Below, piece by piece: positions 27,924-35,606 of a DNA stretch of 64,000 nucleotides. The notes under the pieces are model-generated. The model was not told the origin of the DNA and ran no database searches. It saw only the letters and a program-made list of their open reading frames with translations. The first letter of the stretch is position 1; each line of letters starts with the position of its first letter. The stretch comes from AC-69 sp963751665. GTDB lineage: Bacteria > Actinomycetota > UBA4738 > HRBIN12. Made by a program: the position numbers and the translations under genes. The stretch covers positions 176,105 to 240,104 of the forward strand of contig CAVVVF010000010.1 in the NCBI GenBank assembly GCA_963751665.1, read 5' to 3'.

Positions 27924-29699
27924 TCAGCGGGCGCTGTTCGTGAGGACCCGAACGATGGCGTCCTCGATCGAGGAGGCGATCCACTTCGGCATCCCCCGGG
28001 AGAGGATGGAGAACTCGGTCCACGCTCCCTCCTTCTCCAGCCAGACCCATCCGGAGAGGGCCGAGACCCCGTCCAGGGTCCCGGTCTTGGCCCGGACCTT
28101 CACCCCGTGCAGGCGGTCCTCCAGCGTCCCCTGCCCCCCGGTCGCCAGGGCCTCCCGCAGCACAGGGCCCCACGCTGCGGCGTCGGCCACCCACAGCAGC
28201 TGAAGGATGCCCCGGGCGGTCACCCGGTTCGCGTAGGACAGGCCCGACCCGTCGTACAGGGAGAAGTCGACGCCGTGCCCGGCGACCCAGTCCCGGATGG
28301 CGGCCGCCCCCTTGGCGATGGTGCCCGGAAGCCCGGCGACCTTCGCGCCGAGCACCTTGCCCAGGACCTCGGCGTAGAAGTTGTCCGAGGGCCGATCCGT
28401 CGCCGCCAGGATGGAGCGGAGCGGCCGCGACCGGACGATGGCGACATCCGCGAGCCCCTCCGGCGGCTCGCCCGAGCCGGCCCTGCCGACGACGGCCACG
28501 CCCCGCTTCTCCAACTGCTTGGTGAGCGATCGCGCGGCGAACGCCTCCGGCTCCCGCGTGAACCGGCCGTTCACCACGTTGCCCTGGAACGTGAGCGCCG
28601 TGGGAGGCGCGACGTACAGGCGGGTTCGATGGCGCTTCCATCCCGTCGCCCACCAGTCGTGGGCGAAGTACCCGGTGGAACCCATCACGCGGCCCCGGAC
28701 CTTCTGCACGCCGGCCGCCACCAGGTGGCGGGCCAGGGCGGCCATGCGGGCCGCGGTGATCTCCGGATCACCGCGGCCCAGGATCCACAGGTTGCCCTGG
28801 ACCACGCCCTGCTGGAGGGAGGCCGTTGCCGCATGCGTCACGATGCGACGGCCGGGCCCGAAGGTATCGAGGAGCGCCATCGACAACAGGAGCTTCTCGT
28901 TCGATGCCGGTATCCGAGGCTCGGTGTCGGCTCGCTGATAAAGGAACGAGCCCTCGTCACCCACCGACACGGACACGGCCCGCCCCGCCACCAGGTGATC
29001 GATCCTCCGCATCCAGTCGGCCTTCTCGATCCGAAGGGCGAGGACGATGCCGATCGCCGGCTCGTTCACCTCGTCCTGCTTCGGCCACCGCACGCGGAGC
29101 CGGACCACCCCGATGTCCTCCCACCCGAAGCACGGGTTGGTCGACGCCGACGACGACGCGTCGAGCGCGAGGGTTTCCACCGTTTGCCACCCCGAGCCCG
29201 AAAGCCGTTGGAGCTCGACGTTCTGTCCCGACTTGTCCGGCGAGACCGTCGCGTGGATCGTGGGACAGCTCCCGGCCGTCAGCGAGGATGCGATGAGGGA
29301 CGAGTCGACCAGCGCGCGTACCCCGACGGCCACGGGGTCGGAGCCCGCCGCCTGGCATCCTCCGACGGCCGCGAGGCTCACCCGGTAGGCGCCGCTGTAC
29401 TGCGGACCGTCGGTGAAAGCGAACGTGCCGTCGGCCGCCGTGTCGCTCGAGGCCACCACGGTCCAGGACGCCGAGTCGGCACGCTGCCACTCGAGCTGTA
29501 CGGGCCGGGGACCGAGGCACGACGGGTCCTGTCCCACCGCGCCCGAGAGCTGGACCGTGTCGCCCACGGTGATGGCCGGGGGCGATGCCACCAGGCTGGC
29601 CGTCTGTGGTCCGCCGGCCTCCGCCGTGCTGGAGGCGGCCACGGCCACCAGCACGAAGGCGGTGACGAGCGCGATCGGGAACGTGCGGGCGGCGTACAG
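27924..29699 (-). CDS. D-alanyl-D-alanine carboxypeptidase, PBP4/S13 family
   Basis: Penicillin-binding-protein 4-type peptidase acting on peptidoglycan outside the membrane. Active-site motifs are PASNEKLLLS (SxxK), SDNFYAEV (SxN) and AKTGTLDGVS (KTG). The first 220 or so residues add two Ig-like/beta repeats before the enzyme domain. The start is chosen at CTG 29699, seven bases after GGAGGA, because it supplies a full signal peptide (YAARTFPIALVTAFVLVAVA). The later GTG at 29654 would remove most of it. CTG starts are rare, so the exact start is uncertain. Confidence 0.87.
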   Translation of the reverse strand: MYAARTFPIALVTAFVLVAVAASSTAEAGGPQTASLVASPPAITVGDTVQLSGAVGQDPSCLGPRPVQLEWQRADSASWTVVASSDTAADGTFAFTDGPQYSGAYRVSLAAVGGCQAAGSDPVAVGVRALVDSSLIASSLTAGSCPTIHATVSPDKSGQNVELQRLSGSGWQTVETLALDASSSASTNPCFGWEDIGVVRLRVRWPKQDEVNEPAIGIVLALRIEKADWMRRIDHLVAGRAVSVSVGDEGSFLYQRADTEPRIPASNEKLLLSMALLDTFGPGRRIVTHAATASLQQGVVQGNLWILGRGDPEITAARMAALARHLVAAGVQKVRGRVMGSTGYFAHDWWATGWKRHRTRLYVAPPTALTFQGNVVNGRFTREPEAFAARSLTKQLEKRGVAVVGRAGSGEPPEGLADVAIVRSRPLRSILAATDRPSDNFYAEVLGKVLGAKVAGLPGTIAKGAAAIRDWVAGHGVDFSLYDGSGLSYANRVTARGILQLLWVADAAAWGPVLREALATGGQGTLEDRLHGVKVRAKTGTLDGVSALSGWVWLEKEGAWTEFSILSRGMPKWIASSIEDAIVRVLTNSAR

Positions 29700-29911
29700 G
29701 GCGTTTCCTCCCTCGGCCGGGGACGGAGTCGATTGTGCCCTGGGTGGGCCGAGGGCTCAAGGAGTGATCCGTCGGGCGCCCCGATTTGCCGTTCGGGAGC
29801 CCGGATGCGTGCCTGGGGGAGGGTAACGATTGGGTGAACTCCGGCGTCCACGGCTTGTGCCGGGTCGGCCCGCGGCCCATCATGCGGCCAGGCCAGGTGG
29901 GAGGTGAGCCC

Positions 29912-30145
29912 ATGTTGGAAGCCTTCATGCTGATCCAGAACGAGGTCGGAAGGGGAGCCGACGTGGCTCGTCGCATCCGCGACCTCGACGGCGTGACCCG
30001 GGTTGATCTGGTCACCGGTCCCTACGACGTCATCGTGCGGGCCGAGGCCGACAGCATCGACGAGCTGGGCAAGCGCGTGCTCCGGCCCATCCAGGACGTG
30101 GACGGCGTCATCCGCACCATGACCTGCCCCATCCTGTACCGGTAG
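29912..30145 (+). CDS. Stand-alone Lrp/AsnC ligand-binding (RAM) domain
   Basis: 77 residues, ATG 29912 after GGAGGTGA. Only the C-terminal alpha-beta sandwich of Lrp/AsnC regulators is present (AFMLIQNEVGRGADVARRI, VTGPYDVIVRAEADS, DGVIRTMTCPILYR); there is no HTH. Such single-domain proteins form oligomers and bind amino acids or act as partners of full-length regulators. It lies 26 bases before the aldo/keto reductase. Confidence 0.85.
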   Translation: MLEAFMLIQNEVGRGADVARRIRDLDGVTRVDLVTGPYDVIVRAEADSIDELGKRVLRPIQDVDGVIRTMTCPILYR

Positions 30146-30171
30146 TCCGGCACCGGCGGCGTCGAGGGCTG

Positions 30172-30972
30172 ATGGAGCGGCGCCCGTTCGGGGCCTCCGG
30201 CTTGGAGGTCCCGGTGATCGGGCTGGGGACGTGGAAGGTCTTCGACGTCGACCCCTCCGGCGAACCGGGCGTCCGGTCGGTCGTGGAGACCGCGTTCCCC
30301 GCCGGGACCCGGCTAGTGGACTCCTCGCCCATGTACGGCAGGGCCGAGGCCGTAGTGGGGCGGGTGCTGGCGGCGACCGCCCTCCGACCCGAGGCCATCG
30401 TAGCCACGAAGATCTGGACCCGGTCGGCCGATGAGGGCCGGCGCCAGTTCGAGCGCCAGCTCGAGTACTTCGGGGGGAAGGTGGACGTGGAGCAGGTCCA
30501 CAACCTGGTGGCCTGGCGGGATCACCTGGCCTGGATGGAGCGGGAGCGCGAGAACGGACGGATCGGGCTGATCGGGACGACCCACTACGCGCAAAGCGCG
30601 TTCCCCGAGCTCGCCGAGGTGATGCGGAGCGGACGGATCCAGGCCGTGCAGGTCCCCTACAACCCCGTGGAGCGGCGGGCCGAACGGGACATCCTGCCGC
30701 TCGCCGAGGACCTTGGCCTGGGGGTCATCGCCATGCGGCCGTTCGCCGAGGGCGGCCTCCTCCCCGGACCGGGTCCGGACGTCCTGGAGGAGCTCGGCGT
30801 GGCCAGCTGGGCCCAGGCCCTTCTCAAGTGGACCCTGTCCGACCGCCGGGTCCACGTGGCCATCCCGGCCACGGCGGACCCGGCCCATGCCGCGTCGAAC
30901 GCGGCAGCGGGGGAGCCTCCGTGGTTCGACCGGCAGCAGCGGGAGCTGGTGGAGCGTCTGGCCTCGGGGTGA
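30172..30972 (+). CDS. Aldo/keto reductase
   Basis: 266 residues, ATG 30172. NADPH-dependent reductase with the family tetrad visible: Asp and Tyr in LVDSSPMYGRAE, Lys in VATKIWT and His in QVHNLVAW. The opening RPFGASGLEVPVIGLGTWKV is typical. Somewhat short for the family (usually 280-330), with the final helix reduced. Substrate unknown. Confidence 0.88.
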   Translation: MERRPFGASGLEVPVIGLGTWKVFDVDPSGEPGVRSVVETAFPAGTRLVDSSPMYGRAEAVVGRVLAATALRPEAIVATKIWTRSADEGRRQFERQLEYFGGKVDVEQVHNLVAWRDHLAWMERERENGRIGLIGTTHYAQSAFPELAEVMRSGRIQAVQVPYNPVERRAERDILPLAEDLGLGVIAMRPFAEGGLLPGPGPDVLEELGVASWAQALLKWTLSDRRVHVAIPATADPAHAASNAAAGEPPWFDRQQRELVERLASG

Positions 30973-31169
30973 GCCCTGAGCCCTACCAGTGGCACGGATA
31001 GCCGTTTGCCATCCCCGTCCCCATCGAAAGGCCTACCCCGGTCCAAGTAGCCCGTCCACCGGTTGGGGGAATATGGACTATCGGCCGATGGCGCGGCCAC
31101 GCACCCGGATGGAGGATGTCCGTCAGGTCCGGCCCAGAGAGGGGGTGGGCCGGGCAGTCAGGAGGAGTC

Positions 31170-31559
31170 ATGAGCAGCCAGAACGCTGTGTTCGTGGAGT
31201 CGGTCTCGGCCATGCTGCGGTTCGCCCAGACCGATCCGGAGAAGGCCAGGGTGGCGCTGGCGGCCCGGGGAGACCAGGTGCTGGCGGCCCTGCGGGACTC
31301 GCTGCAGCCGGCGGCCGGGGACTCCCAGCGGATCGTGGCCCTGATCGACCTGTATATGCAGGCCACCTTCGAGATGCTGTTCGAGGCGGCGCGGTCGGAG
31401 GACCGGCTCGAGTTCGGCGAGGCCGAGATCAAGGCCTGGGCGGTGGCCGGGGCGCTGGACCGCGGGGCCGAAGGGGCCCTGAAGGGCGACCGTCAGGCCC
31501 TGATGGCCTCGATGCGCGCGGCCGAGGCCGTCCTGGGGCTCGACCTCATGTCGACCTAG
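31170..31559 (+). CDS. Hypothetical alpha-helical protein
   Basis: 129 residues, ATG 31170 with GGAGGAG directly upstream, preferred over an in-frame GTG at 31116. Predominantly alpha-helical and acidic (FVESVSAMLRFAQTDPEKA, IVALIDLYMQATFEMLFEAA). No motif recognised. It is 106 bases upstream of the carbonic anhydrase. Confidence 0.7.
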   Translation: MSSQNAVFVESVSAMLRFAQTDPEKARVALAARGDQVLAALRDSLQPAAGDSQRIVALIDLYMQATFEMLFEAARSEDRLEFGEAEIKAWAVAGALDRGAEGALKGDRQALMASMRAAEAVLGLDLMST

Positions 31560-31665
31560 CCGGCCGATCCAGACCGGGCGACCGACCGAGGGCGCCCGGC
31601 TTGACGTTTCTCCCCGACCGTGATGCGCTGATCCCTTCACGTCGTCGCAGCGGAAGGAGAAGCGC

Positions 31666-32172
31666 ATGGCCATCATGGATCGGTTCAAGAAGAAGAACGA
31701 GAAATTCGCGAAGGACTTCGACAAGGGCGACACGCGCATGCCCCCCGCGCAGCGGTTCGTCGTGCTCACCTGTATGGACGCCCGGCTCCACCCCGAGAGG
31801 TTCCTCGGCATGGAGATCGGCGACGCGCACGTGATCCGAAACGCCGGTGGGCGCGCATCGGACGATGCGCTGCGCTCGCTCATCATCTCCAGCCGTCTCC
31901 TGGGGACCCAGGAGTACGCGGTTATCCATCACACCGACTGCGGGATGCTCACGTTCAGCAACGACGAACTTCGGGGGAAGCTCGCCGCCGACACCGGCAA
32001 GGACGCGTCGCACATGGACTTCCTGCCGTTCTCCGACGTGGACCAGAGCGTCCGGGACGACGTGCGGAAGATCCGGGACAACCCGTTCATCCCGCCGGAC
32101 GTCGAGGTGTCGGGGTGGGTCTACGACGTCAAGACCGGGAAGCTCCGGGAGGTCGTGCCGGCCGGCAGGTGA
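31666..32172 (+). CDS. Beta-class carbonic anhydrase
   Basis: 168 residues, ATG 31666 with AAGGAGAAG upstream. Zn enzyme interconverting CO2 and bicarbonate. The ligand motif CMDAR starts at Cys36 (with Asp38 and Arg40), and HHTDCG supplies His89 and Cys92. It is the short actinobacterial type related to mycobacterial Rv1284. A stretch of the middle carries the typical VIRNAGGRASDDALRSL. Confidence 0.93.
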   Translation: MAIMDRFKKKNEKFAKDFDKGDTRMPPAQRFVVLTCMDARLHPERFLGMEIGDAHVIRNAGGRASDDALRSLIISSRLLGTQEYAVIHHTDCGMLTFSNDELRGKLAADTGKDASHMDFLPFSDVDQSVRDDVRKIRDNPFIPPDVEVSGWVYDVKTGKLREVVPAGR

Positions 32173-32202
32173 GGCCGGCCGCCCGCCGGCAGCGGCCCTG
32201 AC

Positions 32203-33246
32203 GTGCGGGCCATGGTGCTCGACGAGCCGGAGACGCCGCTTCGGCCGGCCGAGCTCCCCGAGCCAGAGGCCGGACCGGGCCAAGTCCTCCTTCGGGTGCG
32301 CGCCTGCGCCATCTGCCGCACCGACCTGCACATCCTGGACGGCGAGCTCCCCGAGCCCAAGCTCCCGCTCGTCCTGGGCCACCAGATCGTGGCCGAGGTC
32401 GAGGAGGTGGGCACGGGGGTGGAGGCTCCCTCGCTGGGCGACCGAGTCGGCGTGCCCTGGCTGGGGTGGACCGACGGGACCTGCCGGTTCTGCGTGAGCG
32501 GCCGGGAGAACCTGTGTCCGAACGCCCGGTTCACCGGCTACCACGTCGACGGCGGGTACGCAGAGCGGACCGTGGCCGACGCCCGGTTCTGCCTCCCCGT
32601 CCCGGAGGGCTACCCGGACCTCCAGGCGGCGCCGCTCCTGTGCGCCGGGCTGATCGGGTGGCGGTGCCTGAAGATGGCCGGCGACGCCGAGCGCCTGGGG
32701 ATCTACGGGTTCGGCACGGCGGCCCGCCTCATCGCGCAGGTGGCCCGGCACCAGGGCCGCCGGGTCTTCGCCTTCACCCGTCCCGGCGACGAGGAGACCC
32801 AGCGGTCCGCGCTCGAGCTGGGGGCGGAGTGGGCCGGGGCGTCGACGGAGCCGCCGCCCGAGGAGCTCGACGCCGCCATCCTGTTCGCCGCGGTGGGGGA
32901 GCTGGTGCCGGCGGCGCTTCGAGCGGTGGCGCCGGGCGGGACGGTCGTGTGCGGCGAGATCCACATGAGCGACATCCCATCGTTCCCCTACGAGCTCCTG
33001 TGGCGCGAGCGGGTCCTGCGCTCGGTGGCGAACCTCACCCGCGCGGACGGGCTGGAGTTCCTGGAGCTCGCCCCGAAGGTGCCGGTGCGATCGAACGCCA
33101 CCGAGTTCCCGCTGGAGGAGGCGAACCGGGCCGTGGAATGGGTCCGCTCGGGGGCCGGCACGGGCGGGGCGGTGCTCGTGCCGGGAGAGGGCCCAGCGAG
33201 CGGTCCGGCGGTCGAAGGGCGTAACCCCGGAGCGTTCCAGCCCTAA
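32203..33246 (+). CDS. Zinc-dependent alcohol dehydrogenase (AdhA-type)
   Basis: 347 residues, GTG 32203. Medium-chain dehydrogenase with catalytic Cys in ACAICRTDLHILDGE, LGHQIVAEVEEVG and LGDRVGVPWLG. CRFCVSGRENLC carries the structural-Zn cysteines. A slightly altered Rossmann segment IYGFGTAARLIAQVA follows. Closest in type to mycobacterial AdhA-like enzymes. Follows the carbonic anhydrase by 30 bases; whether they share a transcript is unclear. Confidence 0.9.
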   Translation: MRAMVLDEPETPLRPAELPEPEAGPGQVLLRVRACAICRTDLHILDGELPEPKLPLVLGHQIVAEVEEVGTGVEAPSLGDRVGVPWLGWTDGTCRFCVSGRENLCPNARFTGYHVDGGYAERTVADARFCLPVPEGYPDLQAAPLLCAGLIGWRCLKMAGDAERLGIYGFGTAARLIAQVARHQGRRVFAFTRPGDEETQRSALELGAEWAGASTEPPPEELDAAILFAAVGELVPAALRAVAPGGTVVCGEIHMSDIPSFPYELLWRERVLRSVANLTRADGLEFLELAPKVPVRSNATEFPLEEANRAVEWVRSGAGTGGAVLVPGEGPASGPAVEGRNPGAFQP

Positions 33247-33329
33247 CCCCATCCCTTGTAGGAAATGACTCGGCGTGGCGATACGCCGGCGGGAACGGCC
33301 GCCGATATCTCCATCACAAGGAGGTTCCG

Positions 33330-33770
33330 ATGGGCGCGAGGGCTGAAGAGGTTTCCGGCCAACCGGCCCTTGCGCCCTCGGCGCCTCCGGCGCCGACGCG
33401 GAGGCCCTTGCCCCACAAGGCCCTCGAGCTGGTCATGGTCCGGTGGCGCGATGCGTGGTTCGACTTCGAGCACGGTGCCACCGGGTGGCGGGACACCTAC
33501 GTCGTGCAGACGGTGGGGTTCCTGGTTCGACGCGACGCCGGCGTGATCTCGGTGGCCCAGGAGCTCCTCCCGGGCCGGGACGGGTTCCGCGCCGTGACCC
33601 ACATCCCCATCGGGGTGGTCGAGAGCATCATCACGCTGGCTCGTGCCGAAGGTGCGGGGAGGAGGGCTGGAGACCGAGTTTTCCGCTCGGCCCTCCAGGC
33701 CCCCCAACCCCTCGACGCCCCCGGGGTGGGGTCCGGGGTCGCCCCGACCGAGCGCCGCTCAGCGGGCTGA
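33330..33770 (+). CDS. Hypothetical small protein
   Basis: 146 residues, ATG 33330 after AAGGAGG. A proline/alanine-rich N-terminus (about 35 residues) precedes a compact beta-rich core (LELVMVRWRDAWFDFE, DTYVVQTVGFLVRRD, ISVAQELLPGRDGF, HIPIGVVESI). The core resembles a family of small uncharacterised bacterial and phage proteins, but no function is known to me. The end lies inside a palindromic terminator. Confidence 0.65.
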   Translation: MGARAEEVSGQPALAPSAPPAPTRRPLPHKALELVMVRWRDAWFDFEHGATGWRDTYVVQTVGFLVRRDAGVISVAQELLPGRDGFRAVTHIPIGVVESIITLARAEGAGRRAGDRVFRSALQAPQPLDAPGVGSGVAPTERRSAG

Positions 33771-33777
33771 GCGGCGC
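33752..33777. terminator. Bidirectional terminator hairpin
   Basis: GCGCCGCTCAGC (33752-33763) and GCTGAGCGGCGC (33766-33777) are perfect complements, forming a long GC-rich stem between convergent genes. There is no marked T-run on either side. Confidence 0.65.
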
Positions 33778-33786
33778 CGGCCCCGT

Positions 33787-35061
33787 CTACAGCCGCGGCT
33801 CCAGCGCCAGGATCCCCGTTCGGTAGGCCTCGCAGCCCGCGTCGCCCTCGCCGCGGGCTTGGAGAAGGTCGCCGAGCGCGCGATAGGTCACCGCGATCTC
33901 CACGGTCTGATCGGACCGCTCGAACAGCTCGATCGCCAGACGGAAGTTCTTCTCCGCCCCGTCGGTCTCCGTGTCGACGAGGACGAGCCCAAGCTCTCGG
34001 TGAGCCCAGGCCAGGATGGGCGTGTCGCTGTCGCCCATCAACGAGATCGACCGCTGGAGGAGCTCCCTGGCACGGTCCAGGCGACCCTCCAGCCGCTCCA
34101 CCCGGGCCAGCTCGTTCAGCGTCCGGATGAGGTCCTTCTCGTCGGCGGTCTCCTCGAAGATCGCCAGGGCCCCTTCCAACTGCGTGCGAGCCTCGTCGAG
34201 CTTTCCGTCTCGGGTCAGGACGTAGCCCTTGGCGAGGTACGCATGGCCCGTCTCGGCCTGAAGATGGAGCTGGCGGTAGGAGTCCTCGGCCCTTTGAAGG
34301 GACCGCTGGGCATCGTCGACCTTCCCCTGTACCAGGTACAGGTGGGCGACGTGCATGTGCATCTGCGCGATGCGTAGCGGGTCGGCGACGCGCGGGGCCA
34401 GACGGTCGAGCTGAACGGCTGAGGCCGCCGCTCTCTCGTACAGGCCCGCATCGAGGTAGGCGTCCAGGAGGGAGGAGTACAGCCGGGCCAACGCCTCCGG
34501 GTCCCGGATGCCCTCTCGATCCAGTGCGTCGATGAGGCTCTCCAGGATGTGGATGGCGTATCGGACGTCGCCCAGGGCCTGGAAGCACCGAGCTTTGCCC
34601 GTGACCGCGTCGGCCCGGGCCCCGGCCGATCCGGAGCGAACGATCTCCTCCGCCCCCTGGTAATGCTCCAGGGCCTCCTCGGGCTTTCCCCGGCGCTCCA
34701 GCAACAGCCCCTGTGCCTCCTCCGCGTTGGCCTCGAGGGTGGGGATCCGAAATCGCTTGGCCTCCCTCGCGATCGACCGCAAACCCTCGTCGGCACGGTC
34801 CAATCGGCCGGCCGACAGGTCGATGCGGGCCTCCATTAGGCGGGCGGTCAGCCGTGCCTCCAGGTCCGCGGGCTTGCCGGTCAGCAGCTCGTCGACGTCC
34901 ACCCCCAACCTGCCGGCGAAGTGCTCGAGGGCCTCCCGGGAAGGCTTCCGGCGCCCGGCCTCGATCGTGCTCACGTAGGCGTGCGTGTACTTGGGCTCCG
35001 CCAGCTCCCGCTGGGTCATGCCTTTGGCCACCCGCAGCCGCCGCATCCTCGTCCCGACCAT
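33787..35061 (-). CDS. XRE-family HTH regulator with TPR array (RRNPP-like architecture)
   Basis: 424 residues from ATG 35061, preceded by GAGGAGGGA. HTH_3 spans about 5-60 (MRRLRVAKGMTQRELAEPKY, YVSTIEAGRRKPSREALEHF). From about 85 to the end, nine or so TPR-like helical hairpins follow (such as EEALEHYQGAEEIVR, AQMHMHVAHLYLVQGKVDDA, RTLNELARVERLEGRLDRA). HTH plus TPR in about 420 residues is the build of peptide-pheromone receptors such as NprR, PlcR and Rgg, though non-pheromone actinobacterial HTH-TPR proteins also exist. It is divergent from a tiny exportable peptide at 35241. Confidence 0.85.
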   Translation of the reverse strand: MVGTRMRRLRVAKGMTQRELAEPKYTHAYVSTIEAGRRKPSREALEHFAGRLGVDVDELLTGKPADLEARLTARLMEARIDLSAGRLDRADEGLRSIAREAKRFRIPTLEANAEEAQGLLLERRGKPEEALEHYQGAEEIVRSGSAGARADAVTGKARCFQALGDVRYAIHILESLIDALDREGIRDPEALARLYSSLLDAYLDAGLYERAAASAVQLDRLAPRVADPLRIAQMHMHVAHLYLVQGKVDDAQRSLQRAEDSYRQLHLQAETGHAYLAKGYVLTRDGKLDEARTQLEGALAIFEETADEKDLIRTLNELARVERLEGRLDRARELLQRSISLMGDSDTPILAWAHRELGLVLVDTETDGAEKNFRLAIELFERSDQTVEIAVTYRALGDLLQARGEGDAGCEAYRTGILALEPRL

Positions 35062-35173
35062 CGTTCCCTCCTCGTTGTCGTTACGAGAAGGGTAACGCGG
35101 GGCAAGGCCGGAGTTCCAATCCTGTCCCATGCGCTAAAGGTCGGCAGGCTGGGGGCCGAACTTTACCTGTATG

Positions 35174-35215
35174 TTTGCGCTCCGCAAAGCTATTGGTTAC
35201 GTTCGGTGGGCCAAT
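35174..35215. promoter_or_regulatory. Inverted repeats in the regulator/peptide divergent gap
   Basis: TTTGCGctcCGCAAA (35174-35188) is a perfect 6-bp dyad. ATTGG (35192-35196) and CCAAT (35211-35215) form a second dyad. Both lie in the 179-base gap between the HTH-TPR gene and the 33-residue peptide gene, a sensible place for operator sites of the regulator. Confidence 0.55.
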
Positions 35216-35240
35216 CGGACTACGAAGGGGGGAAGGACCG

Positions 35241-35342
35241 ATGGCGCGCGCACAGATCCGCAGGTTCCTCTACCTGCTGGGGACGGCGGTCGTGCTGGCC
35301 TCCGCGGTGATCGCGGGGACGGCCAACTGGCCCAAGTCCTGA
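35241..35342 (+). CDS. 33-residue exported or membrane peptide
   Basis: ATG 35241 follows GGGGGGAAGGA at good spacing. The peptide begins MARAQIRRFLYLLG, has a hydrophobic core (TAVVLASAVIAG), and ends with the short polar tail TANWPKS. This is the layout of a signal peptide with a very small mature part. AGTA-N or ASA-V could be signal-peptidase sites, which would release a short peptide. Divergent from an HTH-TPR regulator, it is a candidate pheromone precursor, though a simple single-pass membrane peptide is equally allowed by sequence. Confidence 0.55.
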   Translation: MARAQIRRFLYLLGTAVVLASAVIAGTANWPKS

Positions 35343-35386
35343 TCGGGGAGGAGTCCGGGGGTCCCGGGGGGCCCCCGCCTTCCCGG

Positions 35387-35590
35387 ATGCTCTACCGGGT
35401 CGGGGATTCCGTGTTCCGCGTGTGGGTGAACCGCCTCCAGGCCGGTGCCGAGTACTTCAAGGAGGGCCAGTGGGTGTGGACACCCATCCCTTCTCGCAGC
35501 ATCATCGATCACCCCCAGGCCACGGAGGTCCGCGAGGAGGATCTCGGCGCTCTCCTGGCCCGATTCGGAGTGGAATCCTCCGAACCTTGA
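35387..35590 (+). CDS. Hypothetical 67-residue protein
   Basis: ATG 35387; GGGGAGGAG lies 30 bases upstream, so initiation is not well defined. It begins MLYRVGDSVFRVWVNRLQ and continues YFKEGQWVWTPIPSRSI with an acidic C-terminus. It is 44 bases after the 33-residue peptide and may be in its transcript. No family recognised. Confidence 0.55.
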   Translation: MLYRVGDSVFRVWVNRLQAGAEYFKEGQWVWTPIPSRSIIDHPQATEVREEDLGALLARFGVESSEP

Positions 35591-35606
35591 CCCGCTGAGC
35601 GGGGGG
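35588..35606. terminator. Probable terminator between convergent genes
   Basis: CCCGCTGAGCGGG within TGACCCGCTGAGCGGGGGGTCA forms a short GC-rich hairpin between the 67-residue ORF and the sulfite-oxidase-like gene. Confidence 0.5.

Noticed and set aside
31546..33252. 568-residue minus-strand ORF opposite carbonic anhydrase and alcohol dehydrogenase
   Set aside because: Shadow; both plus-strand enzymes have intact catalytic motifs.
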